Assembly (NCBI RefSeq): GCF_003364265.1
Contig: NZ_NXLW01000004.1
Span: 88,220-152,219, forward strand
DNA: 64,000 nt
Source: Helicobacter aurati
GTDB lineage: Bacteria; Campylobacterota; Campylobacteria; Campylobacterales; Helicobacteraceae
Direction: 5' to 3'
Part shown: positions 1-9,111 of the stretch, piece by piece
How the letters are laid out: each line of letters opens with the position of its first letter
How positions within the stretch are numbered: the first letter of the stretch is position 1
The notes under the pieces: generated by a model
What the model saw: the letters and a program-made list of their open reading frames with translations, nothing else
What the model was told of the DNA's origin: nothing
The model's database searches: none
Made by a program: the position numbers and the translations under genes

Positions 1-689
1 AAACGCGAATGCACAAGGCAAATTGCGGATTCCACATTAACATTCTGAAAATCAAGATAGAAATGACTAACTTGTGTAGAAACTAACATGCCCTTATAGA
101 CAATAGTACGCGAAGAAAAACTAGAAATATAAAACTTGGGAATATTGATTGCCTTTTTTTCGATAAGTCGGCGAGTGATATAAAGTTTACGTTCAAATTC
201 AGTGCCCCTTGCAATTTCTCTTGGCTTTTTTACAAAGGCTTGCAGAATATACGGCATTGAATTTCTTGCAGCTTTACCGATAATGGCTGGATTTGTCGGT
301 ACTTCACGAAATCCTAATAATTCCAAAGTATTCTCTTGTATTCCTTGTAGAAATATAGCTATACCCTCTTGTTTGGAAGTTTCATTAGGCGAAAGAAAAA
401 TTTGTGCCACTGCATAATCACCTTCATCGGGCAAAGTGAAATGAAGATTCTGTGTTTTAAAAAATTTGTGTGGAATCTGTATGAGCATTCCCGCGCCATC
501 CCCGCTATTTTTTTGTGCTCCACCTCTGTGCTCTAAATTTTCTAAAATTGTCAGCGCATCTTTAATGAGTTTATGTGATTTTATCCCTTTGATATTCGCA
601 ATTGCACCAATGCCACATGCATCATGTTCATTACGAGGATGATATAGCCCATTTTGAGTGAAATGCTGCATATTATCTAAGTCTATCAT
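1..689 (-). CDS. gltB: Glutamate synthase large subunit, 5' part (cut by window edge)
   Basis: Reading the minus strand from the ATG at 689 gives an uninterrupted frame to the window edge. It encodes the N-terminal glutaminase (class II amidotransferase) domain of NADPH-dependent glutamate synthase, which transfers the amide of glutamine to 2-oxoglutarate. After a 24-residue propeptide comes DACGIGAIA with the nucleophile Cys25, then the family motifs LEHRGGAQKNSGDGAGML and SRTIVYKGML. The Cys is internal, so propeptide removal is expected, as in other GltB proteins. A ribosome site (AAGGAG) lies just upstream of the start and a TATAAT box about 40 nt upstream. The FMN and 3Fe-4S parts lie beyond the window. 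Family assignment is firm; about 230 residues are visible. Confidence 0.93.
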   Translation of the reverse strand, partial: MIDLDNMQHFTQNGLYHPRNEHDACGIGAIANIKGIKSHKLIKDALTILENLEHRGGAQKNSGDGAGMLIQIPHKFFKTQNLHFTLPDEGDYAVAQIFLSPNETSKQEGIAIFLQGIQENTLELLGFREVPTNPAIIGKAARNSMPYILQAFVKKPREIARGTEFERKLYITRRLIEKKAINIPKFYISSFSSRTIVYKGMLVSTQVSHFYLDFQNVNVESAICLVHSR

Positions 690-727
690 CTGATGCTCCT
701 TGAATTAAGTTTAACCTAAGCTTATGT

Positions 728-733
728 ATTATA
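728..733 (-). promoter_or_regulatory. -10 box of gltB
   Basis: ATTATA on the plus strand reads TATAAT on the minus strand, about 39 nt upstream of the gltB ATG, in AT-rich DNA with no clear -35. This is the usual sigma-80 promoter form in Helicobacter. Inferred from position only. Confidence 0.5.
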
Positions 734-842
734 ACTAAAAATATTCTTTACAAATTGGAAAATAAAAATGATTCATATTTGATAAATATTAGGGTTATTA
801 ATTTAGAAGATTTCACATAGATAAAATCTGATTTTAGAAAGG

Positions 843-1022
843 TTACGAGATTTTAGATTGAATATAAAATTGCAAATTAAGAAGAGATTCCGATTCTAAA
901 CATATTAAATTGCAGTTTTGACTGTTTGCGTTTTCGAGAATGTGCTGATAACGGGCTGTTTGTTCAAACTTTAGAGAATTAAGTAAGTCTAAGAAAAAAT
1001 TAAAATTCAGATATGCTGACAT
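843..1022 (-). CDS. Possible 59-residue small protein
   Basis: In the 494-nt gap between gltB and acpP the minus strand carries an open frame from an ATG at 1022 to a TAA at 843. The predicted product has a protein-like composition: a mixed polar helix with FLDLLNSLKFEQTARYQHI, two Cys and several Glu/Gln, and no membrane segment. I do not recognise it. Against it, there is no clear ribosome site before the ATG and the frame is short. It could also be the tail of a decayed gene. The rest of the gap holds only promoter-like AT-rich DNA. Confidence 0.3.
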   Translation of the reverse strand: MSAYLNFNFFLDLLNSLKFEQTARYQHILENANSQNCNLICLESESLLNLQFYIQSKIS

Positions 1023-1098
1023 TAAGAAGCAGACTTTTATTAAGCACTATAAATTCAAACATGCTAAGAGTTTTATAGTAACTAAACGTGATTTTTTG

Positions 1099-1104
1099 TA
1101 TAAT
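1099..1104 (+). promoter_or_regulatory. -10 box of the acpP-fabF-accA operon
   Basis: TATAAT preceded by a T run and TTG, about 80 nt upstream of the acpP ATG. AT-rich flanks and no recognisable -35, as in Helicobacter vegetative promoters. The acpP ribosome site AGGAG is at 1172-1176. Confidence 0.5.
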
Positions 1105-1183
1105 TTCGATTTTCTTATTTTATTATTTACAAGTTTTTTGGTTAGAATAAGAAATCTATTTTATTTATCTTAGGAGTTGCATT

Positions 1184-1432
1184 ATGAGTTCAGAAATTTT
1201 TGATAAAGTCAAGACATTAGTGGCAGAAGAACTAAAAGTTAAGGAAGAAGAAATTAAGCCTGAATCGGACTTTGTAAAAGATCTAAATGCAGATAGTCTT
1301 GATGTAGTTGAGTTTATTATGGCACTAGAAGAAAAATTTGAGATAAAAATTCCCGATGAGGCAGCAGAAAATATTAAAACTGTTCAGGACGTAGTTAATT
1401 ATATTTCTGAATATAAAGCTGATTCTGAATAA
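1184..1432 (+). CDS. acpP: Acyl carrier protein
   Basis: An 82-residue acidic protein that carries the growing acyl chain on a 4'-phosphopantetheine arm in type II fatty-acid synthesis. The phosphopantetheine site [17 protein letters not shown] is intact (Ser in the DSL motif, near residue 38). Length is standard for the family. A good AGGAG site precedes the ATG. It is the first gene of acpP-fabF-accA, the order also found in H. pylori, and is separated by 34 nt from fabF. The promoter at 1099 probably drives all three genes. Confidence 0.98.
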   Translation: MSSEIFDKVKTLVAEELKVKEEEIKPESDFVKDLNADSLDVVEFIMALEEKFEIKIPDEAAENIKTVQDVVNYISEYKADSE

Positions 1433-1466
1433 CTACTAGGATATTTTTTTGTTGTAAGGAATAGCA

Positions 1467-2714
1467 TTGCGAAGAGTTGTAGTAACAGGAATGGGTATGG
1501 TCAATGCACTCGGATTAAACAAAGAGGTTTCTTTTGAGCGCGTAGTCAAGGGAGAATGCGGGGTTAGACATATACAGTCTTTCGATACAACAGATTTTCC
1601 CGTTCAAATTGCAGCTGAAATTGAAGGATTCAATCCCGAATCTGTCCTTGAGGCAAGAGAAGTAAAGAAGGCGCATAGATTTATTCAATTGGGGCTGCTT
1701 GCAAGTAAAGAGGCATTGTTAGATAGTAGCGGAAAAGCAAAACAGTCTTTTTTGGATTCTAATTTAATGATTTTAGATGATATTAACGAAAGATTTGGAA
1801 TCAGCTCTGCTGCTGGTATAGGCGGGCTTGAGAATATCCAGAGTAATTCTATTGCTTGTTATACTAAAGGTCCTAGACGCATTAGCCCTTTTTTTATTCC
1901 TTCTGCCCTTGTCAATATGCTAGGCGGATTTATTTCCATTCAACATAACCTTAAAGGCGCAAATGTTTCTAGCGTTACTGCTTGCGCAGCAGGTACGCAT
2001 TCGATTATAGAGGCTGCAAAAACAATTATGATAGGCAGTATGGATAGAATGCTTGCTGTTGGCGCAGAATCTACTATTTGTGCAGTAGGCATTGGTGGAT
2101 TTGCTGCGATGAAAGCACTTAGTTCTTGTAACGATCCACAAAAGGCATCGAGACCTTTTGATAAAAAACGCGATGGATTTGTTATGGGCGAGGGTGCTGG
2201 AGCATTGGTTTTAGAAGAATATGAGCAAGCAAAGGCACGAGGAGCATTTATTTATGCAGAACTTTGTGGGTTTGGTGAAAGTAGTGATGCTAATCATATT
2301 ACTACGCCAGCACCGCAAGGTGAGGGTGCTTATCGTGCTATACGGGATGCATTAAAAATGGCAAATATCAGACCAGATTATATTAATGCACATGGCACAA
2401 GTACATATTATAATGATTTGTTTGAAACCCAAGCATTAAAACGTGCTTTTAATAATGATGTTCCACCTGTGAGTTCAACTAAAGGGCAACTAGGACATTG
2501 TCTTGGCGCAGCAGGATCGATTGAATCTGTCATTTCAATACTTGCAATGCAGAATAGTGTTATGCCTCCAACAATTAATCAAGAGGAAAAAGATGAGCTT
2601 TGCGATCTTGATTATATTCCTAATTTTCCCAGACAAGCAACTCTTAAAAGTGTCATGAATAATTCATTTGGGTTTGGTGGAACAAATAGTGTAGTGATTT
2701 TCAAGAAAGTATAA
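1467..2714 (+). CDS. fabF: 3-oxoacyl-ACP synthase II
   Basis: KAS II condensing enzyme that extends acyl-ACP with malonyl-ACP. The start codon is TTG at 1467, with a TAAGGA ribosome site six bases upstream. No ATG fits, because the family begins at RRVVVTGMG. The Cys-His-His triad is present: the nucleophile Cys173 in VTACAAGTH, His in [11 protein letters not shown] and His in [15 protein letters not shown]. The C-terminal [10 protein letters not shown] motif is also intact. At 415 residues the protein is of usual length. It is followed after 4 nt by accA, so the two are probably translationally coupled. Confidence 0.97.
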   Translation: MRRVVVTGMGMVNALGLNKEVSFERVVKGECGVRHIQSFDTTDFPVQIAAEIEGFNPESVLEAREVKKAHRFIQLGLLASKEALLDSSGKAKQSFLDSNLMILDDINERFGISSAAGIGGLENIQSNSIACYTKGPRRISPFFIPSALVNMLGGFISIQHNLKGANVSSVTACAAGTHSIIEAAKTIMIGSMDRMLAVGAESTICAVGIGGFAAMKALSSCNDPQKASRPFDKKRDGFVMGEGAGALVLEEYEQAKARGAFIYAELCGFGESSDANHITTPAPQGEGAYRAIRDALKMANIRPDYINAHGTSTYYNDLFETQALKRAFNNDVPPVSSTKGQLGHCLGAAGSIESVISILAMQNSVMPPTINQEEKDELCDLDYIPNFPRQATLKSVMNNSFGFGGTNSVVIFKKV

Positions 2715-2718
2715 TTGC

Positions 2719-3651
2719 ATGGCAACTTATTTAGATTTTGAGCAGCGGTTGAAGTCCTTACAGGAAGATATAGAATCTGCAAGTATGCGAAATGATGAAG
2801 TGGCAATGCAAATTTTACAAAAAGAATTAGATGAAGAAATCAGTAAAATTTATTCGAATCTTAATGATTATCAGAGATTGCTTCTTGCGAGGCATCCAGA
2901 TAGACCGTATGCTCTTGATTATATAGAGATATTAATGCGGGATTCTTATGAAATCTTTGGTGACAGGCATTTTCGCGATGATAAAGCAATAGTTTGTTTC
3001 TTAGGCAAAATAGAGAATCAAAAAGTGATGGTTATTGGAGAAGAGAAAGGAAGAGGTACTAAGAATAAAATTATCCGCAACTTTGGTATGCCCAATCCAG
3101 AAGGTTATCGCAAAGCTTTACGTGTTGCAAAAATGGCAGAAAAGTTTGATATTCCTATTCTTATGCTTATTGATACAGCAGGTGCTTATCCTGGATTAGG
3201 TGCCGAAGAAAGAGGGCAAAGTGAGGCGATAGCTAAGAATTTACAGGAATTTGCTTCTTTAAATGTTCCCACAATTTCTATTGTTATTGGAGAAGGTGGC
3301 AGTGGTGGCGCACTCGCAATTGGTGTAGCTGATAAATTAGCTATGATGGAACACTCTATTTTTAGCGTTATTTCCCCGGAAGGTTGTGCAGCAATTTTAT
3401 GGAATGATCCTACAAAAATTGAAGCGGCGACAAAAGCCATGAAAATTACTCCCCACGAATTAAAAAAAGCAAACCTCATCGATGATATTATCGAAGAGCC
3501 TCTCAATGGGGCACATCGCAATAAAAACGAGGCTGCAAAGAATATCAAAAAATACTTTTTGGAATCTTTAGAATGTATACGTTCTGATTCTAATTTTCTT
3601 AAAACACGTTATGAAAAACTTATGAACTATGGTTCATTCAGAAGTAGGTAG
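2719..3651 (+). CDS. accA: Acetyl-CoA carboxylase carboxyltransferase alpha subunit
   Basis: A 310-residue subunit that, with AccD, transfers CO2 from biotin-BCCP to acetyl-CoA to make malonyl-CoA, feeding the FabF chemistry encoded just upstream. Seen: the N-terminal helical region with [32 protein letters not shown], the crotonase-fold core with [19 protein letters not shown], and [15 protein letters not shown] for the oxyanion and CoA site. Length matches the family (about 312-319). The ATG is 4 nt after the fabF stop. No alternative start is needed. Confidence 0.97.
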   Translation: MATYLDFEQRLKSLQEDIESASMRNDEVAMQILQKELDEEISKIYSNLNDYQRLLLARHPDRPYALDYIEILMRDSYEIFGDRHFRDDKAIVCFLGKIENQKVMVIGEEKGRGTKNKIIRNFGMPNPEGYRKALRVAKMAEKFDIPILMLIDTAGAYPGLGAEERGQSEAIAKNLQEFASLNVPTISIVIGEGGSGGALAIGVADKLAMMEHSIFSVISPEGCAAILWNDPTKIEAATKAMKITPHELKKANLIDDIIEEPLNGAHRNKNEAAKNIKKYFLESLECIRSDSNFLKTRYEKLMNYGSFRSR

Positions 3652-3798
3652 TTGTTGATAGTCATTAAACCCTATTAAATACTTAATGCCAACTTAATAC
3701 TTAGGCACTAAGTGATTATAAATTATAGTAACTTTACCTAACTATCCAACAAGCAGAGAGGTTTTGCATTTACTGCGAGTGAAGTTTAATTCATTCCA

Positions 3799-3821
3799 AG
3801 AATCTTGCTTTACAAGATTCT
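3799..3821. terminator. Hairpin between convergent accA and sodB
   Basis: A perfect 9-bp inverted repeat, AGAATCTTG / CAAGATTCT, with a 5-nt loop. It lies between the converging ends of accA and sodB. It lacks a T tract on either side, so termination for one or both genes is an inference from position. Confidence 0.4.
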
Positions 3822-3850
3822 CAATTCTCACTTCTAAAATATAGAACTAA

Positions 3851-4486
3851 TTATTTTTTGTGGATTTCATTGATATAGAATCTAATGGAACTTACCCCTT
3901 CCTTTTTTGCCCATTCATAAGCTTTGGAAACAAAAGCCCAATGAATATGTGTAAAGAATTTTTCTAAATATGCAGGACGAGCATTTTTATGGTCAATATA
4001 ATACGCATGTTCCCACACATCAACCACTAAGAGAGGAATTTTATCTTCTGTAATAGGGGTTGCCGCATTACTTGTTTGTATGATTTCTAGTTTGGCACTC
4101 GCGGTATTATAGACAAGCCAACACCAACCCGCACCAAAAAGTGTCGTAGCAGCTTGAATAAATTTCTCTTTAAAGCCGTTCAAAGAACCAAATTCCGCAT
4201 TGATTGCGTCTTGTAGTTCATCAGACAGCTTGGTAGAAGATGGGCTTATGCAGTCCCAATAAAAGTCATGATTATACACTTGCGCTGCATTATTAAATAA
4301 TCCCCCACTAGATTTTTTAATAATGTCATATAGGTCAGAATCTTGGAATTCATTTCCCTGAATAAGGTTATTGAGATTATTCACATAAGTGCTGTGATGT
4401 TTGCCATAATGATAGTCAAAAGTCGAAGCACTTAAAAAATCCCCCATTGAATCTTTGCTATAAGGTAGTTTTCTTAATTCAAACAT
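3851..4486 (-). CDS. sodB: Superoxide dismutase, iron type
   Basis: A 211-residue cytoplasmic Fe superoxide dismutase. Metal ligands are visible: His26 in FDYHYGKHH, His73 in QVYNHDFYW, and Asp and His in DVWEHAYYIDHKN. Gln69 in FNNAAQVYNH is the N-terminal-domain Gln typical of iron rather than manganese enzymes. The C-terminus (KEGVSSIRFYINEIHKK) extends past the usual end of the fold, as in other Helicobacter SodB proteins. An AAAGGAAA ribosome site precedes the ATG and a TATAAT box lies 38 nt upstream. Transcribed alone, convergent with accA. Confidence 0.97.
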   Translation of the reverse strand: MFELRKLPYSKDSMGDFLSASTFDYHYGKHHSTYVNNLNNLIQGNEFQDSDLYDIIKKSSGGLFNNAAQVYNHDFYWDCISPSSTKLSDELQDAINAEFGSLNGFKEKFIQAATTLFGAGWCWLVYNTASAKLEIIQTSNAATPITEDKIPLLVVDVWEHAYYIDHKNARPAYLEKFFTHIHWAFVSKAYEWAKKEGVSSIRFYINEIHKK

Positions 4487-4523
4487 AATATTTTCCTTTA
4501 AAATTTGATAAAATAGTGAGGAT

Positions 4524-4529
4524 ATTATA
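4524..4529 (-). promoter_or_regulatory. -10 box of sodB
   Basis: TATAAT on the minus strand, 38 nt upstream of the sodB ATG. The rest of the 431-nt sodB-lctP gap is AT-rich with several TATAAT-like words (for example 4763-4768, plus strand, a candidate for lctP). I see no further gene or clear operator in it. Confidence 0.5.
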
Positions 4530-4917
4530 ATATTTTTTGTTGAATTTTTAACTATCCAGTAATTTTTGTGTAGATAGTTAAAAAAGATATGATATATAAA
4601 TTTTAAAATATTAGAAATATGATTTTTACATAACTTGTAGTTGTTAATTCTTAAGTCAAATGACGTATTGATATTTCACAAAGTAACGAAGATATGTAAA
4701 TTATTTCAAATTGTAATGTTGGGTTTTATCAATTTTTATATAATGCTTTTTCGCAATGTTATTATAATTGGGTATTTTAGAAAAACTCTAATTTATATAA
4801 TTACTTTTTGTAACAATTAATACTCAAAATATAGAATTTGTCGCGATAGAATAACATTATTTCATTATTACTTAATGATATTCTGATTTAAATATTTATA
4901 AATTTTAAGGAGCAACG

Positions 4918-6579
4918 ATGGATACTAACCCTATCACTTGGCAACAAAATTACACTCCTATTGCTGATAGTCTTTGGCTTAGCGGGTTTGTAGCATTATT
5001 ACCTATTTTGCTATTTTTAGCATGTCTTGTATGGTTTAAATTGAAAGGTTGGATGGCCGCAGCTCTAACTGTTGGACTTAGTGCAGTAATAGCATTGGTT
5101 GTTTATGGTATGCCTTTCAATATGGTAGTTATGAGCTTTATACAAGGATTCTTAACAGGACTATGGCCTATTGCTTGGATTATTATTGCGGCAATATTTC
5201 TGTATAAAATTGCAGTTAAGACAGGATATTTTGAGATTCTTAAGCAAAGTGTTATTGCCGTTACCCCAGATCAACGATTACAAGTTATTTTAATTGCTTT
5301 TTGTTTTGGAGCATTTTTAGAGGGCGCAATTGGTTTTGGTGGACCTGTCGCTATTACTGCCGCTTTACTTGTAGGGTTGGGTTTACCTCCTCTTTATGCT
5401 GCTGGTTTATGTATGATTGCGAATACTGCTCCTGTTGCTTTTGGTGCGGTTGGGATTCCAATTACTGCTTTAGGTAATGCAGTTGGAGTACCAGCTGATG
5501 CTATTGCGGCTATGGTTGGACGTATGTTACCGCCACTTACGATGTTTGTACCGTTTTTTATTGTATTTCTTATGAGTGGTTTCAAAGGGGTAAAAGAAAC
5601 TTTCCCCGCTGTTTTTGTGGCTGCATTTTCATTTGCTATTGTGCAGTATTTTAGCTCAAACTATTTGGGACCTGAATTACCCGATATTGTTTCTGCTATT
5701 GCTTCGATTGCTGCAACATCAGTATTTTTAAAGTTTTGGCAACCTGCTAATATTTATAGAGGAGATTCCAATATAACTGTGGAAGTACAGCAATATCATA
5801 TTTGCAAAGTTATTGTAGCGTGGATGCCTTTTATCTTGCTTGTTTTTACAATCACCCTATGGAATATGCCATTTTTTAAGAGTCTTTTTGCAGCAGGTGG
5901 GGCATTAGTTAAGACGAATTTTGTTGTGCTTATGGACGGCTTGCATAATGCTGTTATACAAATGCAACCACTTGTTAACAAACCCACCCCATTAGTTGCT
6001 GATTGGAAATGGAAATTAATTGACAATCCTGGGACTGCTATCTTCCTAGCTGCGATTTTAAGTATTTTTGTTCTACGTGCCACTCCAAAGATTGTTATTG
6101 AATCTGCTCAAGATACTATCAAGGAAATGTCTATACCAGTGCTTACTATTGGGCTTGTGTTGGCGTTTGCTTTTATTTCAAAAAATAGCGGTCAAGCAGC
6201 TACGATGGGGCTAGCACTTTCCCATACCGGCGGATTGTTCCCATTCTTTTCACCTCTTATTGGTTGGATTGGCGTATTTCTTACAGGTAGTGATACAAGT
6301 AGCAATCTCCTTTTTGGTCCATTACAGCAAGTAACTGCAAAGATTTTAAATATGCCTGAAGTTCTATTTATGGCTGCTAATACTGTTGGTGGTGTTGTGG
6401 GTAAAATGATTAGCCCGCAAAGTATTGCCATTGCTTGTGCAGCAGTTGGTTTGGTTGGTAGAGAGTCTGAACTCTTTAGATTTACACTGAAATACTCTAT
6501 TGGTTTTGTTGTGTTTATTGGTGTTTGGACTGTGGTGATTGCGTATATGATTCCACAAATCATTGTATTAACGCATTAA
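4918..6579 (+). CDS. lctP: L-lactate permease
   Basis: A 553-residue polytopic inner-membrane protein of the LctP family, which imports L-lactate (and usually D-lactate and glycolate) with protons. At least 12 hydrophobic segments are visible. Family motifs include the early region ITWQQNYTPIADSLWLSG, FGAFLEGAIGFGGPVAITAA and GSDTSSNLLFGPLQ. TTTAAGGAG precedes the ATG. H. pylori carries two adjacent lctP copies next to lutABC. Here a single copy stands alone, about 46 kb from the Lut genes. Confidence 0.96.
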   Translation: MDTNPITWQQNYTPIADSLWLSGFVALLPILLFLACLVWFKLKGWMAAALTVGLSAVIALVVYGMPFNMVVMSFIQGFLTGLWPIAWIIIAAIFLYKIAVKTGYFEILKQSVIAVTPDQRLQVILIAFCFGAFLEGAIGFGGPVAITAALLVGLGLPPLYAAGLCMIANTAPVAFGAVGIPITALGNAVGVPADAIAAMVGRMLPPLTMFVPFFIVFLMSGFKGVKETFPAVFVAAFSFAIVQYFSSNYLGPELPDIVSAIASIAATSVFLKFWQPANIYRGDSNITVEVQQYHICKVIVAWMPFILLVFTITLWNMPFFKSLFAAGGALVKTNFVVLMDGLHNAVIQMQPLVNKPTPLVADWKWKLIDNPGTAIFLAAILSIFVLRATPKIVIESAQDTIKEMSIPVLTIGLVLAFAFISKNSGQAATMGLALSHTGGLFPFFSPLIGWIGVFLTGSDTSSNLLFGPLQQVTAKILNMPEVLFMAANTVGGVVGKMISPQSIAIACAAVGLVGRESELFRFTLKYSIGFVVFIGVWTVVIAYMIPQIIVLTH

Positions 6580-6619
6580 CTATCAAGCTTCTTGATTACT
6601 CTAAATAATGTTATTTCTT

Positions 6620-6636
6620 CTCTCATGAAGTGAGAG
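6620..6636 (+). terminator. Weak hairpin after lctP
   Basis: CTCTCA / TGAGAG stem with a TGAAG loop, 40 nt past the lctP stop. Short stem and no T run, so only a possible terminator. Confidence 0.3.
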
Positions 6637-6764
6637 TATAAGAAATTGCTCATTATACTTGTATTATAAATTCATGTAGATGCCTCATTGAGGCTTACTT
6701 GGTTGTTATATCAATGTAAAGTAACCTTATTATATAGTTCTGATAGATAATAGAAAGTGGCAGT

Positions 6765-8399
6765 ATGAATTTGATTAAAGAGATTCTTAGCAACAATAAA
6801 TATAGAGTTTTAGGTTTCTTATTTATTAGTATTTTTACTAGCCTTTTAGGAATTGGAACTTTAGCATTTATTAATGAATATCTTTTAAAGCCAAATATAC
6901 AAAATAGCAATATCATTTGGTACTTCTTACTACTTTTAATTGTGTTTCTTATCAGTTCATGTTTTGTAGAGATTGCTCTTGGTTATTTTGGGCAAAGCTT
7001 CATTTTTACTATGCAAACAATGCTTGTTAAGCAGCTACTTGATACTCCATTCTTGAAAGTTCGTGAGATCGGTAAGGCAAAATTGCTTGCCTCTTTGGGC
7101 AATGATGTCCGCACTGTATCCTTTGGATTGTTGCGGTTGCCCGATTTTATTCAATCTTTTGTTTTAATTTGTTGTACAAGTTTCTATCTTTATTACCTTT
7201 CAGCACAATTGTTTTTTATCAGTTTTGTGTGGATTGGCATTGTGGTATGGATTAATCACTATCTTATACGAAATGTCTATAAGCATTTTAAAAAGTCTCG
7301 TGATAGTGATGATGCTTTACAGTTGAATTATCAACAGATAATTGATGGGCATAGAGAGCTTATGCTGAATCGATTCCGCGCACAATATTACTACGATGGC
7401 GATTTTAAATCAAATGCTCATGCAAAGAGGCAAAGCAATGTAAAAAGCAATATAATGCAAAGTATTTCTGGCAATTGGAGTAATACTGCTCTTTTGGGGC
7501 TTGTAGGATTTGAGTTCTATTGTGCCTTATATTTTGGTTGGGCAAGTCTCGAGAATGCGACAACAATTGCTCTAGCCATTCTTTTTTTGCGTACCCCAAT
7601 TGTTACTTTGGTAGGAAATCTCCCTACAATTTTGCTTGCTAAAATTTCCCTTGATAAAATCAGGCATTTAGATTTGGAACAATATAAGCAAGATTTCGCA
7701 GTGCCTAGCGATTTGCCCGAATGGAAGAGTATCAGATTTGAAGATGTAAGTTTTAGTTATAACGATACTTTTAGTCTTAAACCCACAAATCTTGAGTTTC
7801 GTAAAGGAGAGCTTGTTTTTCTTATTGGGAAGAACGGTAGCGGTAAGTCTACTTTTTCTATGATTTTAGCTGGATTAGTAGAGCCAAAGACGGGCAGGAT
7901 ATTTTTGGATTCTTTGCCTATTACGCAGGATAATATTGGCACATATCGAAGTCTTATTAGTGCGATTTTTAGCGATTTTCATTTATTTACGGAGACTCTT
8001 GCAAGAAATTGCTGTGCAGATTGGCGTAATATTCATGAATGGTTAGAAGTTTTGGAATTGAGTGATAAGATTAATGTTCAAAACAATAGGATTAGCACCA
8101 CAGATCTTTCTACTGGGCAGCGCAAACGTATTGCTATGCTTATTGCTTTACTTGAAGAGAGGGATATTCTTATCCTTGATGAATGGGCAGCCGATCAAGA
8201 TCCTATTTTTAGGAAGTTTTTTTATAAAGTGGTGTTGCCGAATCTCAAAGCAAGAGGCAAGACAATCTTTGCTATTAGTCATGATGATACGTATTTCGAT
8301 ATGGCAGATAGAATCATTTTAGCGCAAGATGGAATGATTAGTGAAATTAAGGGGGATAATATTCAAGAAGTTGCCAAAAATGTTGTAGAGAGATTCTAA
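6765..8399 (+). CDS. Cyclic-peptide/microcin-type ABC exporter (YojI/SyrD family)
   Basis: A 544-residue half-transporter with an N-terminal six-helix membrane domain (about 1-300) fused to an ATPase domain (about 325-544). ATPase motifs: Walker A GKNGSGKST, signature LSTGQRKR, Walker B DILILDEWAADQD and the switch ISHDD. The LSTGQRKR / DEWAADQDP combination is characteristic of the cyclic-peptide export family (YojI, SyrD, PvdE), which exports lasso peptides, lipopeptides or siderophore precursors. The substrate here is unknown. H. pylori strains carry a related multidrug-type transporter. It converges on a stretch with two small unexplained ORFs (8453-9111), which might encode its cargo; that link is inference. 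Confidence 0.85.
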   Translation: MNLIKEILSNNKYRVLGFLFISIFTSLLGIGTLAFINEYLLKPNIQNSNIIWYFLLLLIVFLISSCFVEIALGYFGQSFIFTMQTMLVKQLLDTPFLKVREIGKAKLLASLGNDVRTVSFGLLRLPDFIQSFVLICCTSFYLYYLSAQLFFISFVWIGIVVWINHYLIRNVYKHFKKSRDSDDALQLNYQQIIDGHRELMLNRFRAQYYYDGDFKSNAHAKRQSNVKSNIMQSISGNWSNTALLGLVGFEFYCALYFGWASLENATTIALAILFLRTPIVTLVGNLPTILLAKISLDKIRHLDLEQYKQDFAVPSDLPEWKSIRFEDVSFSYNDTFSLKPTNLEFRKGELVFLIGKNGSGKSTFSMILAGLVEPKTGRIFLDSLPITQDNIGTYRSLISAIFSDFHLFTETLARNCCADWRNIHEWLEVLELSDKINVQNNRISTTDLSTGQRKRIAMLIALLEERDILILDEWAADQDPIFRKFFYKVVLPNLKARGKTIFAISHDDTYFDMADRIILAQDGMISEIKGDNIQEVAKNVVERF

Positions 8400-8442
8400 A
8401 AATTTTAAAGATGAGATGATAGAGCGAGTTTGTTTGCCGCGC

Positions 8443-8467
8443 TATTATCTCTCTAAGAGAGATAATA
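8443..8467. terminator. Perfect 11-bp hairpin after the ABC exporter
   Basis: TATTATCTCTC, a 3-nt TAA loop, then GAGAGATAATA: a perfect inverted repeat just past the exporter stop and at the 3' end of the facing small ORF. No long T tract follows on either strand. It is a plausible bidirectional terminator, or a remnant of a repeat. Confidence 0.45.
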
Positions 8468-8749
8468 TGAAAGATAATAATGCCAAGAACCTTTAATTAT
8501 TTCTAAGATTCTTATTAAGTTTCTTATATTGATAGATTCTTCTACAAAGAAACATGAATGATGGTATATAAATACTCCAATCATCAGGATTAATGGTATT
8601 GATTGAGTTACAAAGTATAGGGCAGCTGGCACAAGATGCCTATGAGCAAAATGAAACTTATTGCAGATATTGCAAATAAAGAATAGCAATAGAGTTAGAA
8701 CTTTGAGGTTAGTGAAATAAAACACAACATAAGAAACTCTATATTTCAT
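8453..8749 (-). CDS. Possible small membrane protein
   Basis: An open minus-strand frame of 98 residues from the ATG at 8749. A longer form could start at 8803. A weak TAGG lies upstream of 8749. The product has two hydrophobic stretches (about 15-30 and 40-68) and a basic, aromatic tail, so it would be a two-helix membrane protein. I do not recognise it. It lies between the facing exporter and a small secreted-type ORF, a position where an immunity protein would sit in a peptide-export locus, but this is speculation. It may be a chance frame in AT-rich DNA. Confidence 0.25.
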   Translation of the reverse strand: MKYRVSYVVFYFTNLKVLTLLLFFICNICNKFHFAHRHLVPAALYFVTQSIPLILMIGVFIYHHSCFFVEESINIRNLIRILEIIKGSWHYYLSYYLS

Positions 8750-8817
8750 AAAATACCTATTATATGAAGCATTACCAGCTTCAAGGTCGATTAAGTGTGC
8801 CATGCCAAAGAGGTGTA

Positions 8818-9111
8818 TTAGGATTCATGGGGGGGGGCATTAGCAAAGCTTGTATATCCTATAAATGTAATTAGAATCGACAAAAACTCTCCCTTAGTTT
8901 CTTTCATCTTTTTGGAATCTAACAAGACTACTTTGCTTGTTTCAATCCTGTTAAACAAGAAATTAGCATCAGTTCGTGAGATTATTGCAATTATTGATTC
9001 TAAATTCTCTTTTGCTACTTGTGCTTGAATCATGCTTAGGCTCAAAATAGAACTAAACATTATAATTGAGATTTTACGTTGCAACGAAGTTCGTTTTAAT
9101 ATCGCAAACAT
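8818..9111 (-). CDS. Possible small secreted/peptide-precursor ORF with poly-C tract
   Basis: About 97 residues from the ATG at 9111. The N-terminus is basic then hydrophobic (ISIIMFSSILSLSMIQAQ), resembling a signal peptide. The middle carries LLDSKKMKETKGEF, which recalls leader motifs of exported bacteriocin-like peptides (L-S-x-x-E-M-x-x-T-x-G). A short hydrophobic tail, LSILITFIGYTSFANA, follows. The last codons are made by a run of nine C, so the C-terminus depends on tract length. There is no good ribosome site, which weakens the call. It could also be a decaying fragment. The function is not known, and the resemblance to leader peptides is by eye only. Confidence 0.35.
   Translation of the reverse strand: MFAILKRTSLQRKISIIMFSSILSLSMIQAQVAKENLESIIAIISRTDANFLFNRIETSKVVLLDSKKMKETKGEFLSILITFIGYTSFANAPPHES
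8829..8837. repeat. Homopolymer tract, 9 G (C on the minus strand)
   Basis: Nine consecutive G within the 3' end of the minus-strand ORF at 8818-9111. With nine C the tail reads ANAPPHES; with eight it would read ANAPPMNPNTPLWHG and on to a stop about 14 codons further; with ten it stops at once after ANAPPP. Tracts of this kind are phase-variable in Helicobacter. Confidence 0.7.

Noticed and set aside
6681..6693. GCCTC-ATT-GAGGC hairpin upstream of the ABC exporter
   Set aside because: Five-bp stem, no T run and no relation to a start or stop. Likely chance.
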